NCBI GenBank assembly: GCA_026392155.1
Contig: JAPLCP010000174.1
Coordinates: 1 to 50,538, forward strand
Direction: 5' to 3'
DNA from: Armatimonadota bacterium
Lineage (GTDB): Bacteria > Armatimonadota > Armatimonadia > Armatimonadales > Armatimonadaceae
Length of the DNA stretch: 50,538 nucleotides
In this document: positions 17,193 to 27,264 of the stretch, piece after piece
How positions within the stretch are numbered: position 1 is the first letter of the stretch
How the letters are laid out: every line of letters starts with the position of its first letter
The notes under the pieces: model-generated
What the model was told of the DNA's origin: nothing
The model's database searches: none
The model's input: only the letters and a program-made list of their open reading frames with translations
Program-made: the position numbers and the translations under genes

Positions 17193-19220
17193 CTAAGGTT
17201 TCTTTTTGAGAGACTCTTCGAGGGTCTGGAGGGTGGTTTCCAGAGCGGCTCTATCGGCAGATTTCCCCCCAAAGCGGGCTTGTTGATAGAGGGCGACGAA
17301 CTGTTTTGCGGCGGGCTGGGTGGCTTCGGGGAGCGAGGTGAGGCGCTCTGACCAAGGCTCGGTGGGACTCAGCGAGGCTCCTGCTTTTACTAAAATAGCT
17401 TCGAAGCGCTGTGCGAGCGTGGCGAGATCGGGGGGAGGGAGGAGAAAGTCTAGGAGCGAGGGGGCTGATTTGCGGCCACGGCGCTGGAGGAAAACGACCA
17501 GCCCAATCACGACAAAGGGCCCCATTAAGAGCATCGCAAGCTGCGTGGGTTCGCGGTCTGCGAGCCAGGAGAGTGCTTTTAGCCAGAGGTCTTGGAGCCA
17601 CTCCCATGCCTTGCGCCAGGGCTCTATCGGGCCCTTGGTCTGCTCTGGCCAGCCTGCTGGGGGAGTAGCCTCCACGGTCAGCCAGCCCTTGCCCTCTACC
17701 CAAGCTTCGCACCAGGCGTGGGCATCGCGCTGACGGACAATAATGGTGTTGGGAGCCTCTTCTTCATGGGCAAAGTAGCCCGTCACGTAGCGCGTCGGAA
17801 CTCCCACACAGCGCAATAAAAGAGCCGCAGAAGAAGCAAAGTACTCACAGTGCGCTCCTTGTTTAGGATTAGCCAGTAAGAAGCGTACTACCATATCCAT
17901 TTGCTTGCCATCGACAAATCGTCGCATGATATTGGGGTTATCTTTGGCAAAGATAAACCCTCCCTTAAAATTGAGGCTATAGGTGTAGTTTTCTAATAAG
18001 TACGAAGTCACCGCCGTCACTTTTTCTGCGGGGGTCTTGGCATTTTGGGTGATCTTCTGTGCCAGAGGCGACAGCTTTGCGCGAACCTCTTCGGAGAGCA
18101 AGAGCTGCTTTGCCTGCACCTCAGGGGTAGGGAGCCCCGGTAGAGCCATCAGCCCCTGGAATCCGTCCTTGCCCTCTAGGTAGGAGTAAGTGTACGGCTG
18201 GTTGGCGCGCACGCGGACGGGGCCACTCGCATTGCTTGCCCACTCCATTTGCTCCACGTCCCCGAGCTCCAGAGACAGGGTTTCGAGAGGGAAAAAAATC
18301 TGGGGGTCGCTACTCTGGAGCCGGGTGACCATGATCCGGTTAGGTACCACACCACGTGGGACGGGAAGCGAGAGGAGCTGCGGGTTCAAGGTGATGAAAG
18401 AGCGGGCCGGTATGGGAAGCCACCAGCGGTTGCCATCGTAAGTGTCGTAGGCGGCTCCTCGCAGGTGATAGAGGTTAGGAGTTCCCTCTAGCCGGAGTAC
18501 TCGCGCATTGGAGCCTCGTCCTCCAAAGCTTGCACCAAGAGTGGGTTGCTGTGCAAGACCGGTTAGTTCTGCCTGCGGGCGCTCGTTCATGAAGCGATTA
18601 CCCCACTCCGTGAGGCGCTCACGGTTGCGCTGAACGGTCTGAATCCCAAACCAACCTGTGCCTAGCGCAAGGGCCAGAGCCGGAAAAAGAAGAGTCACGG
18701 TAAGGCGCTGGAGGCTAGGGCGCTGCCTGAGGTTTCGGAGCGCTAGGCCCGTCATCACCAGCATGGCAGGGAGTAGTAAACGAAGCAGGCGCTCATCAAA
18801 CGTATTGCAGCTTGCCATCAGCGAAAAGATGCCCCCAAGGAGCGCAAAGAGCTTGGGGCGCCCGGGATCACTAGGGGTGGGGCGGTAGAACTGAAGGGTC
18901 ATCACGATTGCCATCGCTTGGGCAAAAAGGAACGTCGCTCGTGCGGTGCCGATCATGGCGGGGCTCTTTGGCCCATCCAGCGGGGTACTCAGGATCGCCA
19001 TCCCGAGGAGAGTGCCGCCAAAGAGCAAGCTCGGAAGCCAGATCGTCGGCAAGCGCAAGCGAAGCACATAGGACGACAGGATCAGAATTGCCAGCGGAGC
19101 CAGTAGCCAGAGAGCTCCTCCCGATACCAAAAAGAGGATCAACAAGACTCCCAGACCAAAGAGAGCGATACTAAAAGGGAGGGTGACAGGGCGAGTTTGC
19201 ATAGAGGTGCTTGTCTTCAT
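17193..19220 (-). CDS. TgpA-type membrane transglutaminase-like protein (DUF3488/DUF4129)
   Basis: This encodes 675 residues. Six or so N-terminal membrane helices (residues 13-200) are followed by a large extracytoplasmic region with the transglutaminase core: Cys458 in GAHCEYFASSAALLL, His501 in DAHAWCEAW, and WLTVEATPP carrying the third catalytic acid as Glu. One more membrane helix (about 570-590) precedes a cytoplasmic DUF4129-like helical tail. Homologues are usually encoded with MoxR ATPase and DUF58 proteins and act on periplasmic or cell-wall substrates. GGAGGT lies 7 nt before the ATG. It normally abuts the DUF58 gene, but here 430 bp separate them. Confidence 0.9.
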   Translation of the reverse strand: MKTSTSMQTRPVTLPFSIALFGLGVLLILFLVSGGALWLLAPLAILILSSYVLRLRLPTIWLPSLLFGGTLLGMAILSTPLDGPKSPAMIGTARATFLFAQAMAIVMTLQFYRPTPSDPGRPKLFALLGGIFSLMASCNTFDERLLRLLLPAMLVMTGLALRNLRQRPSLQRLTVTLLFPALALALGTGWFGIQTVQRNRERLTEWGNRFMNERPQAELTGLAQQPTLGASFGGRGSNARVLRLEGTPNLYHLRGAAYDTYDGNRWWLPIPARSFITLNPQLLSLPVPRGVVPNRIMVTRLQSSDPQIFFPLETLSLELGDVEQMEWASNASGPVRVRANQPYTYSYLEGKDGFQGLMALPGLPTPEVQAKQLLLSEEVRAKLSPLAQKITQNAKTPAEKVTAVTSYLLENYTYSLNFKGGFIFAKDNPNIMRRFVDGKQMDMVVRFLLANPKQGAHCEYFASSAALLLRCVGVPTRYVTGYFAHEEEAPNTIIVRQRDAHAWCEAWVEGKGWLTVEATPPAGWPEQTKGPIEPWRKAWEWLQDLWLKALSWLADREPTQLAMLLMGPFVVIGLVVFLQRRGRKSAPSLLDFLLPPPDLATLAQRFEAILVKAGASLSPTEPWSERLTSLPEATQPAAKQFVALYQQARFGGKSADRAALETTLQTLEESLKKKP

Positions 19221-19235
19221 GAACCAACCTCCGAG

Positions 19236-19650
19236 GAAACCCCGGGTGCCCTCTGGGCGTTTAGCCGTGGGAGGAATCGGGAACCGAATGGAAGTTTCCG
19301 CGATTGAGTCTTCAAATTATTTTGGCCTAACCTTTCCGGGGTGTTGAAATTCTGCTGAGTATCGTCATGGCTCTAATGCCAGGTATGAAGGCACGAAACC
19401 TCCTGTGAGGCTGTCACGGTTTATTTACCTTTACAAGTGAGTGTAGGTGGTTGAGTCAACACACCGTTTTGGCTCGTAAAACATTCAGACGGCATCAGGA
19501 TTCTCTTTCTGGTGTGGTCGGACTCAGGATGCCTGCTTGCAGGATATGTACTGAGTGACGACACGGGGCAATGTAACTTGCCCTATAGACGGGACGACAG
19601 GCTTGCCTTTCGTTACTGTCAAAGTCCCCGTGCTTTAGCCGGGGGATAAG
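19236..19650. mobile_element. Probable non-autonomous IS200/IS605-type remnant
   Basis: About 415 bp without a credible ORF lies between two genes that normally touch. At the right edge is a hairpin, CCCCG-(bulged T)-GC-TTTA-GC-CGGGG (19626-19644), 6 bp from the DUF58 stop codon. A mid-stem extrahelical T with a TTTA loop is the design recognised by IS200/IS605 TnpA. At the left edge a related hairpin in the same orientation is formed by CCTC...GGC-GTTTA-GCC...GAGG (about 19251-19275). The two same-direction end hairpins suggest a transposon derivative that lost tnpA/tnpB; an RNA product is possible. No coding remnant of TnpB was found. Confidence 0.45.
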
Positions 19651-21006
19651 TTACAGCATGTCTATGCCTCCTTGGGCCAGCATCTGGGGAGTGAGTACCT
19701 GGAGGCCCGCCTCATCGGGTTGGGCCTCTTCATTCTCCGCGATCCAGAGCACTTTGACCCCGACTCCGTGCTGGCGTAGCTCGTCTACAAACTGCCGCCG
19801 GGGCTCATCCCAGTCTAGGACGATACAGATTACCGTGGTGAGCCGATCAAGCTCTTGGTGCAGGCGTGGGGCAATGTGCGAGAGGGGGTCCTCCGGGCTG
19901 CCTTCCACGCAGGCAAGGATATCTAATATTTGCTCCCGGTAAGCAAGGCTTCGGCCCGCAGTGAGGTGGTAGAGATTCGGCCCCGCGGCAAAAATATCCA
20001 CGATATAGTCTTGGCGGGCGAGGGCATCGCTCACGGCGGCGCAGACAGAGACCGCTCGCTCTAAGGCGGCTAAGCGCTGCTCTTGGGAGGTGTGCCCCGG
20101 CAGGCGCTCGCTGAGCTCCCGCAGAAACATCCGCTTGGAGGTGGGCTTTCTTACGGGAACATGGGTGTCTAGCACCACACCGACCCGTAAAAAATACTCC
20201 TCGCGCCACTCTCGAACCACGAGCGAGGCGCTTGTCGCCCCGGCGAGCCTTGCCGTGGCACGCCAATCAATATCGCGTGGATTATCGCCATCGCGCCACT
20301 CCCGGTTGCCCAGATACTCAAACGAGTCTCCCACTTGGGAGGCCATCGCGATCCCTCCTGGCTGGAAGCGTCGCCCACTGGGCAGGTTGAAGCGCGTGAG
20401 GGGACGAAAGGCGGGGTGGACGATCAGGCGGGTCGGAGTCCGCTGGATGCGGTAGGCCTGAAGAAGACCAAAGGGAAAGTCTGTGAGAACCCGGCAACCG
20501 CCTAAGATGTAGGCACCGCGTCCCTGGCAAGTCAGAGGGAACGCAATTGTCTGGCTTTCGTAGCCGCGTAGCAGGCCCAGAGCGATCCCTTCTTCGGGCT
20601 CCGCATCCACTTTGAGCGGAAGTCCCCAGCCCTGCACGGTCAGATCCGCCAGTGGCCAGCGGCTCGTGTTCTCCACCGTGATCTCTACCTGGAGGGTCTC
20701 GCCTGCCGTGATCCGCTCCGCGTGGCGCATCGTCGCTCGAATCGGTATAGGTAGGAACGCGAGAAGGGAGACAGCCCAGAGCCCCATGATATAGAGCGCC
20801 AACGTGACCGTCTGGGTATCTAAGTTCCAGAAAATGGAGATGACCAAAAAGAGCGAGGCAGTGAGACCGAGAAACCAGCGCCCGGCTCGGGTGAAGCGAA
20901 AATGGTAGAAGCGCCAGACCCACTTTCCCGCTGCCCCTTGGTAATACGGATGCAGGTCAATATCTTTTGAGGCGGGGTAGCCTACCATGATCTCACGGAG
21001 TGTCAT
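19651..21006 (-). CDS. DUF58 domain protein (vWA-like), partner of the transglutaminase
   Basis: This encodes 451 residues. Two membrane helices lie at about residues 40-85, followed by a beta-sandwich (ITAGETLQVEITVENTSRW) and the DUF58 signature FEYLGNREWRDGDNPRDIDWRA-like segment (residues about 230-252). The rest has a von Willebrand A-like layout (VGVVLDTHV, VICIVLDWDE). Such proteins form a conserved trio with MoxR ATPases and TgpA-type transglutaminases. The MoxR gene is not adjacent here: upstream lies a divergent hydrolase. TACAAT lies 9 nt before the ATG, so a leaderless or near-leaderless transcript is possible. Confidence 0.88.
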   Translation of the reverse strand: MTLREIMVGYPASKDIDLHPYYQGAAGKWVWRFYHFRFTRAGRWFLGLTASLFLVISIFWNLDTQTVTLALYIMGLWAVSLLAFLPIPIRATMRHAERITAGETLQVEITVENTSRWPLADLTVQGWGLPLKVDAEPEEGIALGLLRGYESQTIAFPLTCQGRGAYILGGCRVLTDFPFGLLQAYRIQRTPTRLIVHPAFRPLTRFNLPSGRRFQPGGIAMASQVGDSFEYLGNREWRDGDNPRDIDWRATARLAGATSASLVVREWREEYFLRVGVVLDTHVPVRKPTSKRMFLRELSERLPGHTSQEQRLAALERAVSVCAAVSDALARQDYIVDIFAAGPNLYHLTAGRSLAYREQILDILACVEGSPEDPLSHIAPRLHQELDRLTTVICIVLDWDEPRRQFVDELRQHGVGVKVLWIAENEEAQPDEAGLQVLTPQMLAQGGIDML

Positions 21007-21038
21007 CTATCCGCTATTGTACCTCCCACGCGCTTTTA

Positions 21039-21175
21039 CCTCTCCCCGCGCTTTAGCGCACGACCCTCTCCGGCTTTCGGTCGTTCCTCCCTGCGAAGAG
21101 GGATAGGGAAATGCCCCCCCCCTTCGCGGAGCCGGAGGGGGGACGGCGAGGAACGAGCCAGGGGGGAGGTAAAAA
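21039..21175. repeat. GC-rich palindromic repeat (CCCTCTCCGG family)
   Basis: Two inverted arms can be seen: CTCTCCCCG-C-GCTTTAGC-GC followed by CGACCCTCTCCGGCTT and GCGAAGAGGG on the left, and GGAGCCGGAGGGGGGACGGC with GAGGAACGAGCCAGGGG on the right. The left part recurs at 30772-30820 inside a coding sequence. It occupies most of the 258-bp divergent intergenic region and resembles REP-type repeats. Confidence 0.6.
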
Positions 21176-21264
21176 GCTCAGGGTGAGAATTATCTGACAG
21201 TAAAGGCAATAAATAGGAGGATAGAGAACAGATAAGGCGATAATCTAAGGGTAGGAGTGGTTGA

Positions 21265-22080
21265 GTGAACGTATTTTTTTTAGGAACAGGAGCCGCTGAA
21301 GGCTTCCCGGCGCTGTTTAGCCGTACCCCGATCAACCGGGAGGCACTACGGCGTGGTGGAAAGAACCTCCGGTTGCGCTCAGGGATCTTACTGGACAAGA
21401 CGATCCGTGTGGATCTCTGCCCCGATGCGCTGGCACAGGTGCATAAGTACCCGGAGCGCGATCTGACGGCGATTCAGCACCTGCTCTTCACCCACACCCA
21501 CGACGATCACTTTGCTGCCCGAGAGCTCCAGTATCTCTCCTGCAACTTCGCGCCAGACCGTGAAGGACCGCTGCAAGTCTGGGGCAGTGAGCAGGCACTC
21601 ACCAAGCTTCAGGGAGAGGTCAAGCACTTTTTTGAAGCGCCACTACTCCGCTCTTGTGTGCTAGAGCCTTTTGTGGAAGTGCAGGTGGGGCATCTCTTTG
21701 TCACCCCGATTACCGCGTACCACAAAAGCGATGAGCTATGCTTTAACTTTCTCTTCCGCGAGGCAGAGACAGACAAGCGCCTGCTCTACGCCTCGGACAC
21801 GGGCTGGTACGCGCCCAAGACCTGGGAATTTCTGGAAAGCATTCCTCTCGACGGTGCGATTATCGAGTGTGGCCGGGGAGTTTCGCAGAGTACCTACGAG
21901 GGTCATCTAACACTGGAGCAGTGCATTGCCTTCAAGGAAAAGCTGGCCCTAAAGCTTGGCGCACCGATCTACCTGACGCATATCTGCCACACGGGCTTGC
22001 TTCTGCACGAGGAGATGTCGGAGCTTTGCGCCCCGCATGGCATCTCAGTCGCCTACGACGGCTTAGAACTCTCGCTCTGA
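21265..22080 (+). CDS. MBL-fold metallo-hydrolase (PhnP/RNase Z-like branch)
   Basis: This encodes 271 residues from GTG 21265, supported by AGGAG 7 nt upstream. The metallo-beta-lactamase signature is FTHTHDDHFAARE (residues about 75-87, giving HxHxDH), followed by VTPITAYHKS, LLYASDTGWY and LTHICHTG, which supply the remaining ligands. It resembles the PhnP-like hydrolases that cut cyclic or diester phosphates, but the substrate cannot be assigned. A run of eight T residues encodes Phe-Phe-Leu near the N-terminus. It overlaps the convergent glycosyltransferase by 28 bp. Confidence 0.87.
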   Translation: MNVFFLGTGAAEGFPALFSRTPINREALRRGGKNLRLRSGILLDKTIRVDLCPDALAQVHKYPERDLTAIQHLLFTHTHDDHFAARELQYLSCNFAPDREGPLQVWGSEQALTKLQGEVKHFFEAPLLRSCVLEPFVEVQVGHLFVTPITAYHKSDELCFNFLFREAETDKRLLYASDTGWYAPKTWEFLESIPLDGAIIECGRGVSQSTYEGHLTLEQCIAFKEKLALKLGAPIYLTHICHTGLLLHEEMSELCAPHGISVAYDGLELSL

Positions 22081-23024
22081 GGCTCAAAGCCTAGTTTCTC
22101 CGAGAGAAGATAGAGCGGGCGGCCCTTGACTTCGTCGTAGATGCGCCCGATGTACTCCCCGATCAGCCCCAGGGTGATGAGCTGGACGCCCGAGAGAAGC
22201 GATAAGACCACGATAATACTCGTCCAGCCCGCCTGGAAACTGCCTGGTGCGAGGGCGTAGCGCGCGGCCTGAATCACCCCGTAGACAATAGAGGCCAGTG
22301 CGACAAAGGCTCCCAGATCGCGTGCGAGCTTGAGCGGCGCGTAGGAAAAGCCCGTGACCGCGTCCATGGCCAGCTTGAACATCTTGCGGAAGGGGTACTT
22401 GGTCTCCCCCGCGGCACGTGCAGGCCTATCGTACTCCAGCGCGTACTGTTTAAATCCCACCCAGGCCGCCATGCCGCGCAGGAACCGGTGCTGCTCACCC
22501 ATCGTATTGAGCGCATCCACAACTTTCCGGTCCATCAGGCGAAAGTCCCCGGTGTTCTCCGGGATAGCGACACTGGTGAGGCGCTGGAGGGTTTTGTAGA
22601 AAATCGCGGCAGTGAGGAGCTTGAAGGCCGTCTCGCCCTCGCGGCTCCGGCGCTTGCCATAGACCACCTCCCAGCCCTCGTCGCGCCAGAGCCGGATCAT
22701 CTCAGGGAGCAGCTCCGGGGGGTCTTGTAGGTCGGCATCGAGTAAGACAACGGCAGCACCTGAGGCATGGTGCATCCCCGCCGTTACGGCCACTTGGTGC
22801 CCAAAGTTGCGCGAGAACGAGAGCACCCGCGCCCACGAGTGTGTCTGTGCCAGCTCCCGGAGCTGCAAGAGCGAGCCATCGCGTGAGCCATCGTTGATAA
22901 AGAGCACCTCAACCGTATCGCCGTCTTTTTCGAGTATCGGCAAGAGCGCCTCCAGCCGCGCGACCAGCACGGGGAGTACCGCCTCTTCATTGAAGATCGG
23001 GAAGACAAGCGAGATCAGGGCCAT
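22053..23024 (-). CDS. Family 2 glycosyltransferase, GtrB/DPM1-like
   Basis: This encodes 323 residues from ATG 23024; the TATAAT box 6 nt upstream fixes this start, and the longer frame to 23072 runs through a repeat. The GT-A domain shows SLVFPIFNEE, INDGSRDGS, LLDADLQDPPELLP (metal-binding DxD) and a GtrB-like FRLMDRKVV. Two C-terminal membrane helices span about 230-300. Such enzymes transfer a sugar to polyprenyl phosphate at the inner membrane; the GtrA-like protein encoded at 42686 would be a typical flippase partner although it lies far away. Confidence 0.92.
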   Translation of the reverse strand: MALISLVFPIFNEEAVLPVLVARLEALLPILEKDGDTVEVLFINDGSRDGSLLQLRELAQTHSWARVLSFSRNFGHQVAVTAGMHHASGAAVVLLDADLQDPPELLPEMIRLWRDEGWEVVYGKRRSREGETAFKLLTAAIFYKTLQRLTSVAIPENTGDFRLMDRKVVDALNTMGEQHRFLRGMAAWVGFKQYALEYDRPARAAGETKYPFRKMFKLAMDAVTGFSYAPLKLARDLGAFVALASIVYGVIQAARYALAPGSFQAGWTSIIVVLSLLSGVQLITLGLIGEYIGRIYDEVKGRPLYLLSEKLGFEPQSESSKPS

Positions 23025-23036
23025 GTAGGTATTATA
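23022..23036 (-). promoter_or_regulatory. Leaderless -10 box, TATAAT-6 nt-ATG
   Basis: On the minus strand a perfect TATAAT (23031-23036) is followed by ACCTAC and the ATG at 23024. Confidence 0.6.
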
Positions 23037-23038
23037 CG

Positions 23039-25315
<2,277 letters not shown>

Positions 25316-25329
25316 TACGGCGAACGAAT

Positions 25330-25460
25330 GCGAGGAGTTGAAAATTCCTCGCTGAACGCCTTCGGCGGAACGTCCTGCCGGACGATGAGGCGTGGATTTA
25401 TCAGCCCGTGAGGGCGTTCGGCAACTTGTTGCCTCTAGCGAGGGATTTTCAACCCCTCGC
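25330..25460. repeat. Hairpin-array repeat, two inverted arms (copy C2)
   Basis: The outer hairpins are GCGAGGA-GTTGAAAAT-TCCTCGC (25330-25352) and GCGAGGG-ATTTTCAAC-CCCTCGC (25438-25460). Inside lie CGCC-TTC-GGCG, GTCC-TGCC-GGAC and GGCAAC-TT-GTTGCC (25420-25433). It follows C1 after 14 bp and ends 43 bp before the start of the next gene. Confidence 0.78.
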
Positions 25461-25491
25461 CGTATAAGGAACCATAGGTCGGTTTTAGGGA

Positions 25492-25505
25492 TAGAATGCG
25501 CTATG
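25492..25505 (+). promoter_or_regulatory. Leaderless -10 box, TAGAAT-5 nt-ATG
   Basis: TAGAAT at 25492-25497 lies 5 nt before ATG 25503, which fixes the start of the short gene in preference to upstream codons inside the repeat. Confidence 0.5.
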
Positions 25506-26003
25506 AGCAACCTACACAAAGCGTTTGTCTTCGATGAGGCCGCCTTCCGCCGCGACCTCGCCCCGATTCTGGATCGGCACGACGACACGGCGCTGGAGCA
25601 CTTTATCAGCGACCACCGGGCACAGCTGCGCAACCCTCGCAACGGAGTGCACATCGAGTCCGACTGGCGCGACGATGCCGCTTTCGATGGCTTTGGGCGG
25701 CGCGCGACGCTGGCGCTCACGGCTTACTACGACCCGACCGCCAATATCGGGCTAGGAAGCGCCGCGTCGAAGTGCCGCTTTGGGCTAATTGACCTCTACC
25801 CTGAGAGCCGCGTCTTTGTGGGTGGCGGTGCACTAGGAGTCCCCGACGGCTACTTCCAGTCCGCCAGCTACGTCGCCGAGAGCGTTGCTATACTAGAGAA
25901 CCTCCGTGCTCAGCTACCGCTCAAGGCCGAGATCATTGACCCCGTTCTCATCATGCTCCATGCCGCAACCGCTGAGAATAAGGGGCTTTATTTGTTGCTA
26001 TAG
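25503..26003 (+). CDS. Hypothetical protein
   Basis: This encodes 166 residues from ATG 25503, 5 nt after a TAGAAT box. The frame stays open upstream to 25392, but that stretch is hairpin repeat C2. No family was recognised. The N-terminus is acidic and helical (FDEAAFRRDLAPILDRHDD), the middle is mixed alpha/beta with a single Cys (SKCRFGLIDLY), and the C-terminus ends in hydrophobic residues. There is no signal peptide or membrane helix. The region is bounded by hairpin repeats upstream and a bidirectional terminator downstream. Confidence 0.65.
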   Translation: MSNLHKAFVFDEAAFRRDLAPILDRHDDTALEHFISDHRAQLRNPRNGVHIESDWRDDAAFDGFGRRATLALTAYYDPTANIGLGSAASKCRFGLIDLYPESRVFVGGGALGVPDGYFQSASYVAESVAILENLRAQLPLKAEIIDPVLIMLHAATAENKGLYLLL

Positions 26004-26013
26004 AGACACAAAA

Positions 26014-26042
26014 CCCCCTCTCGCAAGCAGGGCGAGAGGGGG
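26014..26042 (-). terminator. Terminator between hypothetical gene and sucB
   Basis: An 11-bp stem, CCCCCTCTCGC (26014-26024) with GCGAGAGGGGG (26032-26042), has a 7-nt loop. On the minus strand it is followed by TTTTG, so it ends the sucAB transcript 14 bp after the sucB stop; the A-rich side also allows weak use in the other direction. Confidence 0.8.
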
Positions 26043-26055
26043 CAGGACGAGGAGG

Positions 26056-27261
26056 CTACCCTTCCAGCAAAAGCGTCTCGGGGTCTTCGATCAGCTCTTT
26101 GATCTTGACTAAGAACCGGACGGCGGTGCTGCCATCAATAATTCTATGATCGTAGCTGAGCGCCAGGTACATGATCGGGCGGATGACGATCTCATCGCCG
26201 ACCACCACGGGGCGCTTGACGATATTGTGCATCCCGAGAATCCCGACCTGGGGGTAGTTGAGGATCGGGGTGGAGAGCATCGAGCCGAACGTTCCGCCGT
26301 TGGTGATGGAGAACGAGCCACCGGTCAGATCTGCGAGCCCGAGCTTGCCCTCTTTGGCCTTACCCGCCAGCTCTTTAATTTTCTTTTCGATTGCGGCAAA
26401 GCTTAATTTATCGGCATCACGAATGATCGGGACGACCAGACCATCTTCCAGCCCGACGGCGATTCCGATGTCGTAGTACTTCTTGAGGATAATCTCTCCA
26501 CGAGCGTCGTCAATCTCAGCGTTGACCATGGGGAACTGTTTCAGTGCCCCGATAGTCGCCTTGGTGAAGAAGCTCATGAAGCCCAGCCCGACGCCAAAGC
26601 GGCTCTCGAAGTCGGCTTTTCGCCGCGTGCGCAGCTCCATGACCTTGCTCATGTCCACTTCGTTAAACGTCGTGAGAATGGCGGCAGTGTTCTGAGCGTT
26701 TTTGAGATTATTGGCAATCGCCTTGCGCTTGCGGGCCATCGGGATGCGCTCAATGGGCCGCTCCGATGGGGGGGCAGGGGGCAGGGGAGCAGGAGCTGCA
26801 ACGGGCGGCGCAGCTGCCTTGGGCGTTGCGATCTTTGCTTCGACATCGGCTTTCCCGATCTTGCCAGCAGGGCCCGTGCCTGCGACGCCGTCAAGCGGGA
26901 CATTGTTGGCTGCTGCCATCGCCGCGGCAACCGGAGTTGCGTCTGCTCCTCCACTAGTGGGGGCTGGCGTGTCCCCCTTCGCGGCAGCTTGTGTTGGGGC
27001 TGTGGCAGGTGCACTTGCCGTCGCGCCCGCCTCAATCACGCCGATTGCTTGGCCCACGGCGACCGTGGCTCCGACCTCGGCTAAGATTTGTGTCAGCACG
27101 CCGTCGGCGTCGGCCTCGATCACTTGATTGACCTTGTCTGTTTCCAGCTCCACCAGCGCTTCACGCGCCTTGACGGCCTCACCGGGCTTCTTTAGCCACT
27201 GCGCCACGGTTGCTTCGACGATGGACTCGCCCATCTGGGGAACTACTATCTCAAGCGGCAT
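26056..27261 (-). CDS. sucB: Dihydrolipoyl succinyltransferase (E2 of 2-oxoglutarate dehydrogenase)
   Basis: This encodes 401 residues. The order is: lipoyl domain (1-76) with the lipoylated Lys43 in LETDKVNQ; an Ala/Pro/Thr linker; the E3/E1-binding domain (about 105-145, [20 protein letters not shown]); a second Ala/Pro linker; and the catalytic domain (about 170-401) ending with DHRIIDG, giving catalytic His372 and Asp376. It transfers the succinyl group from lipoamide to CoA. The gene starts 3 bp after the sucA stop codon, so the two form an operon. No lpd (E3) gene is in the window. Confidence 0.96.
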   Translation of the reverse strand: MPLEIVVPQMGESIVEATVAQWLKKPGEAVKAREALVELETDKVNQVIEADADGVLTQILAEVGATVAVGQAIGVIEAGATASAPATAPTQAAAKGDTPAPTSGGADATPVAAAMAAANNVPLDGVAGTGPAGKIGKADVEAKIATPKAAAPPVAAPAPLPPAPPSERPIERIPMARKRKAIANNLKNAQNTAAILTTFNEVDMSKVMELRTRRKADFESRFGVGLGFMSFFTKATIGALKQFPMVNAEIDDARGEIILKKYYDIGIAVGLEDGLVVPIIRDADKLSFAAIEKKIKELAGKAKEGKLGLADLTGGSFSITNGGTFGSMLSTPILNYPQVGILGMHNIVKRPVVVGDEIVIRPIMYLALSYDHRIIDGSTAVRFLVKIKELIEDPETLLLEG

Positions 27262-27264
27262 TTG

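Noticed and set aside
19440-19560. Coding remnant of TnpB in the spacer between DUF58 and TgpA
   Set aside because: Short open stretches with Cys codons exist, but none gives the conserved Cys-x-x-Cys zinc ribbon or RuvC motifs of TnpB.
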